A stretch of DNA of 64,000 nt, taken from NCBI GenBank assembly GCA_004195035.1, contig SGBD01000001.1, forward strand, positions 806,001-870,000, given 5' to 3'. The DNA comes from Candidatus Acidulodesulfobacterium ferriphilum (GTDB lineage: Bacteria > SZUA-79 > Acidulodesulfobacterales > Acidulodesulfobacteraceae). This document shows, one piece after another, positions 53,944 through 63,591 of the stretch (position 1 is the stretch's first letter; each line of letters opens with the position of its first letter). Both the position numbers and the translations under genes were made by a program. The notes below the pieces were generated by a model. It did not search any database. It saw only the letters and a list, made by a program, of their open reading frames with translations, and was not told the origin of the DNA.

Positions 53944-56472
53944 ATGCAGGCAGTTATAATGGCAGGCGGCTTCGGGACAAGGCTTAAACCCTTGACGAAT
54001 AATGCTCCAAAACCCATGATACATGTGGCAAACAAACCTATGATGGAGCATGTCGTCAATCTGTTAAAAATACACGGGATAGTCGATTTAATTGTTTTGC
54101 TTTATGTGCAGCCTGAGGTAATAAAGAATTATTTTAAGGACGGGGCCGGTTTCGGGGTGAATATCGAATATGTGCTGGCGGAAGAAGACTACGGAACCGC
54201 TGGAGCGGTTAAAAATGTCGAAAAAATAATTAAGGACGGAAATGATGACGACTTTCTTGTAATCAGCGCCGATATAATTACCGATGTCAACTTAAAAAAG
54301 CCTATAGATTTTCACATCGGCAAAAAAAGCGATGCCACAATCGTTCTCACGCGGGTCGAAAATCCATTGCCTTACGGAATTGTCATTACCGACAGCGAAG
54401 GTAGGGTAACTAAATTTCTTGAAAAACCTACATGGTCCGAGGTTTTCAGCGACACGGTAAACACCGGAATTTATATCTTGCGTAAAAATGTATTAAAGCT
54501 TATCCCCGAAAAAAGCGAGTTTGATTTCTCGAAAGACCTGTTCCCCCTGCTTTTAAAAGAAAATAAGAACCTTTTCGGCCACATATGTTCCTGCTATTGG
54601 AGGGATGTAGGCACGCTTTCGGAATACAGGCAAAGCCATCTGGATATCATAGCGGGTAAAATAGATTTGAATGTAGAGGGGGAAACGCTTGCAAAGAACA
54701 ATATAAAAATCGGCGAAAAAAGCATTATTGATATAAGCTGCGATGTCGAAAACTCGATATTCGGAAAAGATGTTCATGTACTTCAAAACTGCAAAATTAA
54801 AAATTGCGTTGTAGGAGATAACTGCATCATCGGTGAAAATACGGCGTTAAGCGGTTCCGTGGTCGGAAAAAATTCAAAAATAGGCGCAAATTGCGAGATT
54901 CAGGAAGCCATAATAGGATACAAATCAAATATCGGCAGAAATGTTTTTATCGGTTCAGGCGCCGTGATATCCGATGTTTGCAATATCGGCAACGAAGCGG
55001 TAATAAATCCCAATGTTAAAATTTGGCCATTTAAAAATGTGGAAGACGGGGCAATATTATCGGAAAGCCTGATTTGGTCGGATAAATGGAGCGCTAAGAT
55101 ATTCGGCCAATACGGTATAACCGCTCTCGCAAATCTGGAAATAACCCCTGAATTCGCGTCGAAACTGGGGGCCGCCTTTGGCGCAACGATAGGTAAAAAC
55201 AGAACTATTTCAGTTTCGAGGGACAGCCATAAAACATCAAGATTATTTTCAAGGGCTATGATGTCGGGAGTTCTTTCCGTGGGGGTCAATGTAAACGACT
55301 TTAGCGATACTCCAATATCCATCGTTCGGTATCAGGCAAAGCAGTTTAAGAGCTATGGAGGCATTCATGTCAGAAAACACCCCTTTGATAAAAAACTGTT
55401 GAATATAAAGTTTTTTGACCACAACGGCTTAGATTTATCTCCCTTAGGCGAACAGAAAATCGAAAGATTGTTTTTTAGGGAAGATTATGCAAGGGTCGGT
55501 TCGGAAGAGACGGGAGAAATATTTTATCCCACGCATGGAACCGAATATTATACGGACGGATTTTTGAGTAAAATCGATACCGATAAAATTATAAAGAAAA
55601 AATTTAAGATTGTAATCGATTATTCGTATGGAAGTTCGAGCAAGATTTTTCCGGCGATAATTGGAAGGCTGGGGATAGATTCCGTTCATTTGAATGCAAA
55701 TTTAGACCAGACGAAGATTACAAAAACGGAAAGGGAATTTAAAAAATCGCTTAAGGACTTGTCGAGTATTGTAAAATCTATCAGCGCGGATATAGGTATT
55801 TTTATCGACAACGGCGGAGAAAAGATATATATCTGCGATGAAAACGGGGATAATATAGACGGAAATACGGCATTGTCATTAATGTGCCTTCTCGTTATGA
55901 AGACGGAAAAAATGGATAAGATAATTTCCGTTCCGGTAAATTCATCGTGTAATATATTAAAAATGGCCAAGGATTATAACTTTGAAGTTATTTTAGCTAA
56001 AAACTCTTCCAACGCCCTTATGGAAAAATCTGCCGATTCCAATGTTTATTTTGCCGGCGATAACGAAGGGGGCTACATTTACTCTAAATTTATGCCCGCA
56101 TTTGACGGAATGTATTCCGCGGTAAAACTTCTCGAGATGCTTGCCAGACTTAACACTACAATTAAAAATGAGATGCGTTATATCGAGCCGACCTATTTTG
56201 AATATAAAATAATTCCTTGCCCAACCGAGTTAAAGGGGTTTATAATGAGAAAACTCATAGAAAAATACAGGGATGAAAATGCGTTATTCATCGATGGGAT
56301 AAAGTTGATAAAGCCAAACGGTTGGGTTCTGGCATATCCGGCTTCCGAAGGCGCCCATTTTGAGATATTTTCCGAAAGCAGGGAAAAAGACGAAGCATTA
56401 GCTTTAATAAATCAATTTAGCGGCGATATAGATAGGTGGAAAAATGAAAGAAATTTCAGCGCTCTGTCATAG
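53944..56472 (+). CDS. NDP-sugar pyrophosphorylase fused to left-handed beta-helix and degenerate phosphohexomutase domain
   Basis: 842 residues. Residues 1-230 form a nucleotidyltransferase (M-A-G-G-F-G-T-R-L-K-P-L and K-P-M near residue 24). About 250-365 are hexapeptide repeats. The rest is phosphomannomutase-like but inactive: the catalytic T-A-S-H-N-P is replaced by V-R-K-H-P-F, and the metal loop D-x-D-x-D by F-I-D-N-G-G-E-K. Commonly annotated as mannose-1-phosphate guanylyltransferase. An intact mutase gene overlaps its 3' end by 29 bases. Confidence 0.88.
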   Translation: MQAVIMAGGFGTRLKPLTNNAPKPMIHVANKPMMEHVVNLLKIHGIVDLIVLLYVQPEVIKNYFKDGAGFGVNIEYVLAEEDYGTAGAVKNVEKIIKDGNDDDFLVISADIITDVNLKKPIDFHIGKKSDATIVLTRVENPLPYGIVITDSEGRVTKFLEKPTWSEVFSDTVNTGIYILRKNVLKLIPEKSEFDFSKDLFPLLLKENKNLFGHICSCYWRDVGTLSEYRQSHLDIIAGKIDLNVEGETLAKNNIKIGEKSIIDISCDVENSIFGKDVHVLQNCKIKNCVVGDNCIIGENTALSGSVVGKNSKIGANCEIQEAIIGYKSNIGRNVFIGSGAVISDVCNIGNEAVINPNVKIWPFKNVEDGAILSESLIWSDKWSAKIFGQYGITALANLEITPEFASKLGAAFGATIGKNRTISVSRDSHKTSRLFSRAMMSGVLSVGVNVNDFSDTPISIVRYQAKQFKSYGGIHVRKHPFDKKLLNIKFFDHNGLDLSPLGEQKIERLFFREDYARVGSEETGEIFYPTHGTEYYTDGFLSKIDTDKIIKKKFKIVIDYSYGSSSKIFPAIIGRLGIDSVHLNANLDQTKITKTEREFKKSLKDLSSIVKSISADIGIFIDNGGEKIYICDENGDNIDGNTALSLMCLLVMKTEKMDKIISVPVNSSCNILKMAKDYNFEVILAKNSSNALMEKSADSNVYFAGDNEGGYIYSKFMPAFDGMYSAVKLLEMLARLNTTIKNEMRYIEPTYFEYKIIPCPTELKGFIMRKLIEKYRDENALFIDGIKLIKPNGWVLAYPASEGAHFEIFSESREKDEALALINQFSGDIDRWKNERNFSALS

Positions 56473-57946
56473 CAAGGAAAGCCCTTGGATCGAGTTCGGA
56501 ACATCCGGTTACAGAGGCAGGATTGCGGACGATTTTACTTTTGATGCCGTCAAAATCGTATCGCAGGCTATATGCGATTTTTTAACGGAAAAATACGGCG
56601 GTTCGTTTCCTTCAAAAAAGATAATCATAGGCTATGATACAAGATTTTTATCGGAAGAATTTGCAAAATTAAGCTCCTGTGTTTTTTGCGCCAACGGGTT
56701 TTCCGTGATTTTTGCAAACACCTTTACCCCGACGCCGGTTATAGCTATAAAAATCCTGAAAGAAAAAGCCTTAGGGGCAATAAACATAACGGCAAGCCAT
56801 AACCCTTATAATTACAACGGGATTAAGTTTTCCCCCGATTGGGGAGGACCCGCTCTTCCCGAAGATACGGAAATTATAACAAGAAAATCCAATGAACTTT
56901 TAAAATTACCCGAATATAAATTTATGGACATAGATGATGCGAAAAACCGAGGGTTATTGGTAGAGGCGGATTTTATAAGTGATTATGCGGATTTAATAAA
57001 AACTAAATTAGATTTAAAACTTATATCGAAAAATAATAAAAATATATTTCCTTTCATAACCTCTTTGCATGGAACGGGGCAGGGTATTATAGGAAATGTA
57101 TTGAAAGAAGCCGGTTTTGAATTTGAAGAAATCGATAAGGAAAGAGATGCATTTTTTTTGCCGGGCATGGCGCCAGACCCTTCCGCTAAAAATTTGAGAG
57201 GTTTGGGGAAATTAATTAAAGATTATAATAAAAATGCGGCAGGAAATAAACCTGGGAAGCTGGCATTAGGGCTTGCGACAGACGGGGATGCCGATAGATA
57301 CGGTATATTGGATGAAGACGGGGAGCTTGTCGAACCCAATATCATTTTTCCGCTTCTTTATAATTATTATATAGAGGGAAAGGGCATAAAGGGTGATGTT
57401 GCAAGAAGTGTGGCTACTACCGCCTTAGTCGATAGGGTTGCGAAATATTACGGTTTTAAAGTCATCGAAACCCCCGTCGGCTTTAAATATCTCGGTAAAC
57501 TTATATCGGAGGGCAAAGCCGTAATGGCAGGGGAGGAATCCTCCGGGTTAACGGTAATGGGGCATACCCCGGATAAAGACGGAATTTATACATGTCTTTT
57601 AGTTCTTGAAATGTTATCCTATTATATGAAGCCTTTAAAATTGCTTGTGAAAGCCCTTCTTGAAAAATTTGGGCCTATTTATAGCAAGCGAATAAATGTT
57701 CCGGTGGATAAAGAAAAATTTAAAGCGGAAATCGACGAGAAGATGGAAAATTTTCCGTCCGTTTACGAAGGCAAGAAAGTTACCGGCAAAAATACGGCCG
57801 ACGGCTATAAGATATTTTTTGACGACGATTCGTGGCTTTTGGCAAGGCTTTCTGGAACCGAGGATTTAATGAGAATCTACGGCGAATCCGATACGGCAGA
57901 AAATCTTAATACCTTAATAAATTCATTTCAAGAATATTTAATTTAA
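56444..57946 (+). CDS. Phosphoglucomutase/phosphomannomutase family protein (active-site intact)
   Basis: 500 residues. The phosphoserine loop T-A-S-H-N-P-Y-N-Y-N-G-I-K-F near residue 107, the metal loop D-G-D-A-D-R-Y near residue 278, the sugar-binding G-E-E-S-S-G near residue 362 and the C-terminal S-G-T-E are all present. G-T-S-G-Y-R-G-R near the start agrees. It starts after AGGTGG inside the preceding gene, so translational coupling is likely. Glucose or mannose specificity cannot be decided. Confidence 0.92.
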   Translation: MKEISALCHSKESPWIEFGTSGYRGRIADDFTFDAVKIVSQAICDFLTEKYGGSFPSKKIIIGYDTRFLSEEFAKLSSCVFCANGFSVIFANTFTPTPVIAIKILKEKALGAINITASHNPYNYNGIKFSPDWGGPALPEDTEIITRKSNELLKLPEYKFMDIDDAKNRGLLVEADFISDYADLIKTKLDLKLISKNNKNIFPFITSLHGTGQGIIGNVLKEAGFEFEEIDKERDAFFLPGMAPDPSAKNLRGLGKLIKDYNKNAAGNKPGKLALGLATDGDADRYGILDEDGELVEPNIIFPLLYNYYIEGKGIKGDVARSVATTALVDRVAKYYGFKVIETPVGFKYLGKLISEGKAVMAGEESSGLTVMGHTPDKDGIYTCLLVLEMLSYYMKPLKLLVKALLEKFGPIYSKRINVPVDKEKFKAEIDEKMENFPSVYEGKKVTGKNTADGYKIFFDDDSWLLARLSGTEDLMRIYGESDTAENLNTLINSFQEYLI

Positions 57947-57961
57947 CTCAAAAAATAAATT

Positions 57962-58591
57962 ATGAAATTTTACACTATTCCGGCAGGGCCTTTCGAGGTA
58001 AACACATACCTTGTATTTAATGATAAGAATGGCAAAAAAGAGGGCTTTATAATCGACCCTGGAGGCCAGGAAAAAAGAATAGACAAGATAATAAAGGATG
58101 AAAATATAGATTTAAAATTTATACTTAATACGCATTGCCATATAGACCATGTAAGTATGGATAATTATTTTAAGAGAAAATACGGCATTAAAATTATTGC
58201 CAACAAAAAAGATGAACTTATATTAAAAAACTTGAAAAATCAGGCTGAATACTTAGGATTTGATTTTAATGAAAATGTTGTAATAGATGAATATTTAACC
58301 GAAAATAATGTTATCAATATAGGGGATATTAGTATTCTGCCGATTTTTACGCCGGGGCATTCCCCTGGCAGCACATCATTTTTAGTAAATGAAAAATATC
58401 TTTTTAGCGGAGATACCCTTTTTAAAAGCACTATCGGAAGAACTGACATTTTAGGCGGCTCGTTTGACGAGATTATAAGTTCTATTAAGAACAAATTATT
58501 AATAATAGGTGACGACATAATAGTTTTGCCGGGTCACGGCGAAACCACCACCATAGGGGAAGAAAGAAAATATAACGCGTATTTAATCTAA
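57962..58591 (+). CDS. Glyoxalase II-like MBL-fold hydrolase
   Basis: 209 residues. T-H-C-H-I-D-H-V near residue 59, P-G-H-S-P-G-S-T-S near residue 131, S-G-D-T-L-F near residue 147 and L-P-G-H-G near residue 185 are the metal-binding motifs of the GloB/YcbL-type MBL family. The short length, without the glyoxalase II C-terminal domain, favours the YcbL group. Substrate unknown. Confidence 0.88.
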   Translation: MKFYTIPAGPFEVNTYLVFNDKNGKKEGFIIDPGGQEKRIDKIIKDENIDLKFILNTHCHIDHVSMDNYFKRKYGIKIIANKKDELILKNLKNQAEYLGFDFNENVVIDEYLTENNVINIGDISILPIFTPGHSPGSTSFLVNEKYLFSGDTLFKSTIGRTDILGGSFDEIISSIKNKLLIIGDDIIVLPGHGETTTIGEERKYNAYLI

Positions 58592-58790
58592 CCCGTCATT
58601 CCTGCGCACTCATGAAGTTCCTAAGGAACTTCATGAGTGCCTCGAAGAGGCGCATATCTTCGCTTGCACGGTCGTTTTCGCATGTCGAAAACGCAGGTGA
58701 AGATGGCGCGAAGCGTTAATCCAGTAATGTATGAATATGCAAAATGCGTAACGATATTTAATATAGCTTAATTTCAATGCTTTTAAAATT
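58592..58790. repeat. Nested cruciform repeat region between the hydrolase gene and coaBC
   Basis: 58605-58640 holds a palindrome with 17-base arms (GCACTCATGAAGTTCCT and its complement, one base between). CGTTTTCG / CGAAAACG and GCGC-ATCTTC / GAAGAT-GCGC pairs follow to about 58709. The outer ends G-T-C-A-T-T-C-C and A-A-T-C-C-A-G match the ends of the ATTCCCGC-type arms at 31736 and 44076, so it may be a related, larger repeat. No gene is seen. Confidence 0.7.
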
Positions 58791-59972
58791 ATGACATTAA
58801 AAGGCAAAAATATTCTTTTATGTATAACCGGTTCCATTGCCTGCTATAAAAGCGTTGATTTATATAGAGAGCTTAAAAGGGAGGGCGCAGATGTTAAAAT
58901 AATAGTCAGCTCGTCCGCCGCCAAATTTATCTCTCCTTATATTTTTGAATCTTTCGGGGAAGAGGTTTTTAGCGATGATGCTTTCAAGAGCCCTCTTGCC
59001 CATGTCTCGCTTTCCAAATATGCCGACCTGATATTAATTGCTCCCGCCACATTCAACACAATAAATAAACTTGCCGCAGGTATAGCGGATACATTAATAA
59101 CTCTGGTTGTTTCAGCCTCGCAGGATAAACTAAAGGTTCTGGTTCCGGCAATGAATCCAAATATGTTTTCGAACAAAATATTAAAAGAAAATTTGAACAG
59201 GCTAACTGAACATAATTTTTATCTTATTTCACCGGGAATGGGAAATATGGCCTGTGGCGATTTTGGAGAAGGAAGGTTTCCCGACACTTCCGACATTATG
59301 TTTGAACTTGAATCGGTTTTTAAAGAAAAGACGCTTAAAGGCAGAAGAGTTTTAATAACGGCAGGAGCTACAAGGGAATATCTCGACCCTGTGAGGTTTC
59401 TTTCAAACGCCTCCAGCGGAAAAATGGGTATCAGCCTTGCCAACGAAGCGGTGAAACTCGGTGCGGATGTGTCCTTAATAGCCTTAAATATCGATGCCTC
59501 CTGTCAATATATCAATAAAAACATAAGAATAATAAGATGTAAAAGTTTTGCCGATTTGAAAGATGCATTATTGAGTGAATTTAAACGGTGCGGCATACTT
59601 TTGATGGCGGCCGCCGTTTCGGATTATAGCTTTAAAGAAAAAAGCTCAAATAAGATAAAAAAGGGGGACTTAAATCTTAATATAGAGCTTGTTCAGAATG
59701 AGGATTTGTTGAAGGCTCTGTCCGAAATGAAAAAAGAGGAACAGATAATTTTCGGTTTTGCCGCCGAAACCGATTCCGTGATAGAAAACGGAAGGAAAAA
59801 ACTTATGGAAAAATCATTGGACTATATCTTTATCAACGATGTTTCAAAAAATGTTATAGGCGAAGACGAAAATGAAGGTTTTTTAATAAACAAAGAAGGC
59901 GAAATAAAAAGGTTCGTAAGACAGCTAAAAACCGAACTTGCAGGGAAACTTCTTGCAGAAATACTAAGGTAA
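58791..59972 (+). CDS. coaBC: Phosphopantothenoylcysteine decarboxylase/synthase
   Basis: 393 residues. The N-terminal CoaC part has G-S-I-A-C-Y-K near residue 14, A-P-A-T-F-N-T near residue 84, P-A-M-N near residue 117 and the active loop M-A-C-G-D-F-G-E-G-R. The C-terminal CoaB part has T-A-G-A-T-R-E-Y-L-D-P-V-R and S-N-A-S-S-G-K-M-G near residues 190-210, then A-A-A-V-S-D-Y. Steps 2 and 3 of CoA synthesis; coaD is at 37940. Confidence 0.95.
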   Translation: MTLKGKNILLCITGSIACYKSVDLYRELKREGADVKIIVSSSAAKFISPYIFESFGEEVFSDDAFKSPLAHVSLSKYADLILIAPATFNTINKLAAGIADTLITLVVSASQDKLKVLVPAMNPNMFSNKILKENLNRLTEHNFYLISPGMGNMACGDFGEGRFPDTSDIMFELESVFKEKTLKGRRVLITAGATREYLDPVRFLSNASSGKMGISLANEAVKLGADVSLIALNIDASCQYINKNIRIIRCKSFADLKDALLSEFKRCGILLMAAAVSDYSFKEKSSNKIKKGDLNLNIELVQNEDLLKALSEMKKEEQIIFGFAAETDSVIENGRKKLMEKSLDYIFINDVSKNVIGEDENEGFLINKEGEIKRFVRQLKTELAGKLLAEILR

Positions 59973-60026
59973 TAAATTAAGGACAAGTCCCTCATTTTAT
60001 ATTTCTTTTATCCACTTAAAACCGTT

Positions 60027-60947
60027 ATGAATAAATCAGGCAGATTTCAATATATATGGATTGGTTTTTTGACATTTTTTACGATTTTTGGATTTGCCGT
60101 AAATAGCCTGCTTGCGCGGGTAGCGTTAGATAAAAATGCGATAACCCCCGTATTTTATAGCTTACTCCGCCTTGGAAGCGGAGCGCTTATTCTTTTTTTA
60201 TTGGTATTCCATAAAAAAAATCAGCTTCCAAAGCCGAAATACTTATCCGCATTTGCCTTATTTGCTTATGCGTTCTGTTTTTCCGTCGGTTATGTTTTTG
60301 TCGGCGTGGCGGTCGGAGCGCTTCTGTTGTTTTCCGCAGTCCAATTTACGATAATAGGAAATGCGGTGTTTATCTATAAAGAAAGACTTAATATATTGCA
60401 AATATCAGGGGTGATAATTGCGATGGCCGGCTTTGTCTTGTTTGTATATAAAGGCTTAAATGTTCCCCAAAATATTATCGGATATTTTGGAGCCGTTATG
60501 ATGATTATTTCAGGAATAGCATGGGGAATTTATACGCTAAAAGGCAAATTTGAAAAACAGTATGTATTAAGAACTGCGTCAAACTTCGTTTATTCATTAA
60601 TTTATTTTATACCCTTTATCGTCATATTTGCTTTCCTAAAAAATGGTTTTATTAACGAAAAATTTATTAATACGCCGTATGTATATTTGCATCCCATAAT
60701 TTACGGTATTTTATCGGGGGCTATATTTTCGGCACTTTTCTATGTAATATGGTATAAGGTGGTAATAAAATTATCCCGCGTTTTAGCGTCATCGGTTCAA
60801 TTATTAGCGCCAGTTATGGCCGCATTTTTAGGAATAATATTTTTAAACGAAAAAATATCATATACCTTTATAATTTCTTCTATTTTAATCTTAGGAGGCA
60901 TTATACTTGTAATAATAAAGGAAAAAACTGCGGAAGCGCAAGAATAA
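60027..60947 (+). CDS. EamA/DMT-family transporter
   Basis: 306 residues with ten predicted membrane helices in two repeated EamA halves (about 10-145 and 155-295). The pattern V-F-Y-S-L-L-R-L-G-S-G in the first half and L-A-P-V-M-A-A-F-L-G-I-I-F-L-N-E-K in the second are typical. The substrate of such exporters (amino acids or metabolites) cannot be read from the sequence. Confidence 0.88.
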   Translation: MNKSGRFQYIWIGFLTFFTIFGFAVNSLLARVALDKNAITPVFYSLLRLGSGALILFLLVFHKKNQLPKPKYLSAFALFAYAFCFSVGYVFVGVAVGALLLFSAVQFTIIGNAVFIYKERLNILQISGVIIAMAGFVLFVYKGLNVPQNIIGYFGAVMMIISGIAWGIYTLKGKFEKQYVLRTASNFVYSLIYFIPFIVIFAFLKNGFINEKFINTPYVYLHPIIYGILSGAIFSALFYVIWYKVVIKLSRVLASSVQLLAPVMAAFLGIIFLNEKISYTFIISSILILGGIILVIIKEKTAEAQE

Positions 60948-60978
60948 ATTTGACAAAAACCCTATAGTAACCCCTCTG

Positions 60979-61052
60979 ACGGCGGCTGCGGTCAAGAGCC
61001 GCAAGCCGCAAGACTAATCTAACCAATTGCCTGCCGATTTCGGCTTGCAGGT
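60979..61052. other. Structured intergenic region between converging genes
   Basis: GCGGCT and AGCCGC (about 60980-61001) form a hairpin, and a CCTGC/GCAGG hairpin with an imperfect centre follows (about 61030-61051). One or both may end transcription of the two converging genes, although neither has a clear T-run. Confidence 0.4.
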
Positions 61053-61073
61053 AAAATTAATTTTAGAAACCGG

Positions 61074-61505
61074 TCAGCCAATCACTACATCTTCCGAAAC
61101 CGGGGCCGAATTTTTATCCGGCATCAGGTAGCTTTTAACATCTACGACATTTTCGGGGCTGTTGCCCTTTACCGAAAGGATTACATAAGAATAATATGGC
61201 CAGGAGGCGTTTATATCGAAACTTGAGGGTATTGCGGGGTGGTTGGGATGTGAATGATAAAAGCCTATGATTTCCAGATTTTCCTTTCTTGCAATTTTAT
61301 CCATTTCAAGCATATCTTTCGGTTCGATTTCAAAGCTGTCCCATGCTATTTTTCCAAAGCGGTTTTCGGCGGGATAAACCTTTACGATTACTCTATCGTC
61401 TCCCTCGAGCCTTCCTAAAAGCCCCCCGCATGCTTCGTACGGAAAAATTTCCGTCGCATGCTTTTTGATAATTTCAAGTTCGGTTTCCGGAATTATTATA
61501 GCCAT
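61074..61505 (-). CDS. JAMM (Mov34/MPN) metalloprotease, Mec-like
   Basis: 143 residues. Glu24 (Y-E-A-C-G-G-L-L-G), and H-S-H-P-N-H-P-A-I-P-S-S-F-D give the full JAMM zinc motif E...H-x-H-x7-S-x2-D. In actinobacteria the homologue Mec releases cysteine from the sulfur carrier CysO. Other JAMMs trim C-terminal extensions of ubiquitin-like carriers. It is the last gene of the sulfur operon here, beside cysM, tusA-like, moeB and a carrier whose Gly-Gly is internal. Confidence 0.9.
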   Translation of the reverse strand: MAIIIPETELEIIKKHATEIFPYEACGGLLGRLEGDDRVIVKVYPAENRFGKIAWDSFEIEPKDMLEMDKIARKENLEIIGFYHSHPNHPAIPSSFDINASWPYYSYVILSVKGNSPENVVDVKSYLMPDKNSAPVSEDVVIG

Positions 61506-61589
61506 AATAAAATTATAACTTAAAAGTTAAAACATATAACTAAAATTTGTTAAATTTTATAAGCCGCAGGGGCTTACAAAATCCTTAAA

Positions 61590-62510
61590 TTATAACTCGG
61601 TAAAAACCCTTGTAGAAAGGTATCTTGAGCCTGTGTCGGGCAATACCGTCGCAAAATTCCCCCTGTATTTGCCCGCAAGTTTATAAATGCCGTACACATT
61701 GGCTCCGGAAGAAAATCCGCATAAAAGTCCTTCTTCTTTAATAATTCTTTTAAGCATTGCATAGCTTCCTTCAGTGTCGACCTTTATAAAATCGTCTATA
61801 ATTTTATTATGGTCGAAACCTTCGAAATTCAGGGAATAGTTGTATTTCCAACCCTCTATTCCGTGCATTTCGCTATCCGGAACTATTGCTATGACCTTTA
61901 TTTTATCGTTATATTCCTTAAGCCTTTTTCCTACGCCGAGTATTGTTCCGCCAGTGCCGATGCCGGTCGCAAAACAGTCTATATTTCCGCCCGTCTGATT
62001 GAGAAGCTCCGCCGCGGTTGTTTCGTAATGCGCCAGCGGATTACACGGGTTATTATACTGGTCCGGCATATAATATAAATCTTTGCCTCCCCTTGCGTAT
62101 TCCTCCATCGACCTTTTTATTGCGCCGTCATGGCTTTCTTCCGCGGGGGTAAGTATCAATTCCGTTCCAAAAAGCCGCATTATCTTTTTTCTTTCCTCGC
62201 TCATATTGGAAGGGGCGTAAATTTTAACCTTAATCCCCAAAAAAGCCCCTATCATAGCAAATGAAATACCGGTATTGCCCGAAGAAGAATCGATTATGGT
62301 CATATTGTCTTTTAAAAGTCCCTTTTCAAGAGCATTTTTTATCATATACAATGCAGGTCTGTCTTTGACGGAACCGCCGGGATTAAGGCTTTCTAATTTT
62401 GCGTATAATTTTGAACCAGCCCCCGGGTTAATTATTTTGTTAAGCAAAACCGCGCCAGTGCCGCCTATATTCGACAGGGAACTAAACAGATAAGGATTAT
62501 TTTTTTCCAT
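61590..62510 (-). CDS. cysM: Cysteine synthase family protein (CysM-like)
   Basis: 306 residues from the ATG at 62510, which overlaps the end of the tusA-like gene by 14 bases; a longer frame to 62600 runs inside that gene. The PLP lysine is in L-N-P-G-G-S-V-K-D-R, and S-S-G-N-T-G-I-S-F and G-I-G-T-G-G-T are conserved. With a carrier, E1 and JAMM protein in the operon, it is probably of the CysM type that uses carrier thiocarboxylate. Use of O-acetylserine with free sulfide is the alternative. Confidence 0.9.
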   Translation of the reverse strand: MEKNNPYLFSSLSNIGGTGAVLLNKIINPGAGSKLYAKLESLNPGGSVKDRPALYMIKNALEKGLLKDNMTIIDSSSGNTGISFAMIGAFLGIKVKIYAPSNMSEERKKIMRLFGTELILTPAEESHDGAIKRSMEEYARGGKDLYYMPDQYNNPCNPLAHYETTAAELLNQTGGNIDCFATGIGTGGTILGVGKRLKEYNDKIKVIAIVPDSEMHGIEGWKYNYSLNFEGFDHNKIIDDFIKVDTEGSYAMLKRIIKEEGLLCGFSSGANVYGIYKLAGKYRGNFATVLPDTGSRYLSTRVFTEL

Positions 62511-62745
62511 CTTTTTCGACGATAATTTCATAATCGGTATCGTTAATTTTATTAATAGACAGGACTTTATGGCCCTGTTCCTCCATAGAGCGTGGGACAT
62601 TTCTTATGGCGGGTTCATAATCGACGATAACCCTTAAAATTTCCCCTTTTTTCATCTTTTCTAAAGCAAGTTTGGATTTTACGAATGTAAAGGGGCAAAT
62701 TTCCCCTTTTATATTTAATTCGCTATTACTGTTATATTCCGGCAT
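62497..62745 (-). CDS. TusA-family sulfurtransferase
   Basis: 82 residues. K-G-E-I-C-P-F-T-F-V-K-S-K-L-A-L-E-K-M near residue 13 contains the single reactive Cys of the TusA/SirA/YedF family. It probably passes persulfide sulfur to the E1/carrier system. It lies 4 bases after moeB and overlaps cysM. Confidence 0.88.
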   Translation of the reverse strand: MPEYNSNSELNIKGEICPFTFVKSKLALEKMKKGEILRVIVDYEPAIRNVPRSMEEQGHKVLSINKINDTDYEIIVEKDGKK

Positions 62746-62749
62746 TTAA

Positions 62750-63559
62750 TTAATTCTCCTTTCTAAATTCACAAAAATCTTCATAATCTATCAAATCAAA
62801 AACGCTGGGGGACTCCCCGCATAACGGGCAGGTTTTGTCCTGCCTTAGTTTCATCTCGGTAAATTTCATATCTAATGCGTCATAGATTAAAAGTCTGCCG
62901 TTCAAGGTAAGGCCTACGCCAAGAATAATTTTTATAGCCTCGTTTGCCTGAATTGCTCCTATTACCCCGGGAAGAACTCCCAAGACCCCTGCCTCCTGAC
63001 AGCTCGGAACCAAACCGGGGGGAGGGGGCGACGGAAACAAGCATCTGTAGCAAGGCCCTTCCTCCGGCAAAAATACCGTTGCCTGTCCGTCAAACCGAAA
63101 AATAGAACCGTAAACAAGGGGTTTTCTCATAAAATGGCAGGCATCGTTTATTAAATATCTTGTCGGAAAGTTATCGGTGGCATCTATTATTACATCATAA
63201 TCTTTTATTAAACCCTTTATGTTTTCCGAACTAATCTTTTCCTTATAAGTTACGACATTAACATCGGGGTTAATCCTTGCGATAGAATCTTTTGCAGAGT
63301 CCACTTTGTACCTTCCCACGTCACGAGTGCCGTGCCATATTTGCCTTTGAAGATTAGACAGATCAACCGTATCGAAATCTACGATGCCGAGTGTTCCGAT
63401 TCCTGCAGCGCCCAGATAATATCCGCAAGGAGCGCCGAGCCCTCCCGCTCCGATCAATAACACCTTTGAGGATAGTAATTTTATCTGCCCCTCGCCGCCC
63501 ACCTCAGGCAATATTATATGTCTTGCATATCTTTTAATCTGTTCTTCGGTAAATTCCAA
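62750..63559 (-). CDS. moeB: MoeB/ThiF-type adenylyltransferase (E1-like)
   Basis: 269 residues. The nucleotide motif G-A-G-G-L-G-A-P near residue 38, D-x-D-T-V-D-L-S-N-L-Q-R-Q near residue 62, D-A-T-D-N-F-P-T-R-Y near residue 126, C-Y-R-C and C-P-L-C zinc cysteines and the S-C-Q-E-A-G-V-L-G segment are complete. It adenylates the C-terminal Gly of a sulfur carrier. No rhodanese domain is fused. Its partner is very likely the MoaD-NIL protein encoded just upstream. Confidence 0.92.
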   Translation of the reverse strand: MEFTEEQIKRYARHIILPEVGGEGQIKLLSSKVLLIGAGGLGAPCGYYLGAAGIGTLGIVDFDTVDLSNLQRQIWHGTRDVGRYKVDSAKDSIARINPDVNVVTYKEKISSENIKGLIKDYDVIIDATDNFPTRYLINDACHFMRKPLVYGSIFRFDGQATVFLPEEGPCYRCLFPSPPPPGLVPSCQEAGVLGVLPGVIGAIQANEAIKIILGVGLTLNGRLLIYDALDMKFTEMKLRQDKTCPLCGESPSVFDLIDYEDFCEFRKEN

Positions 63560-63591
63560 AATATTATATCCTCCGTTAAATTTTGCATTAG

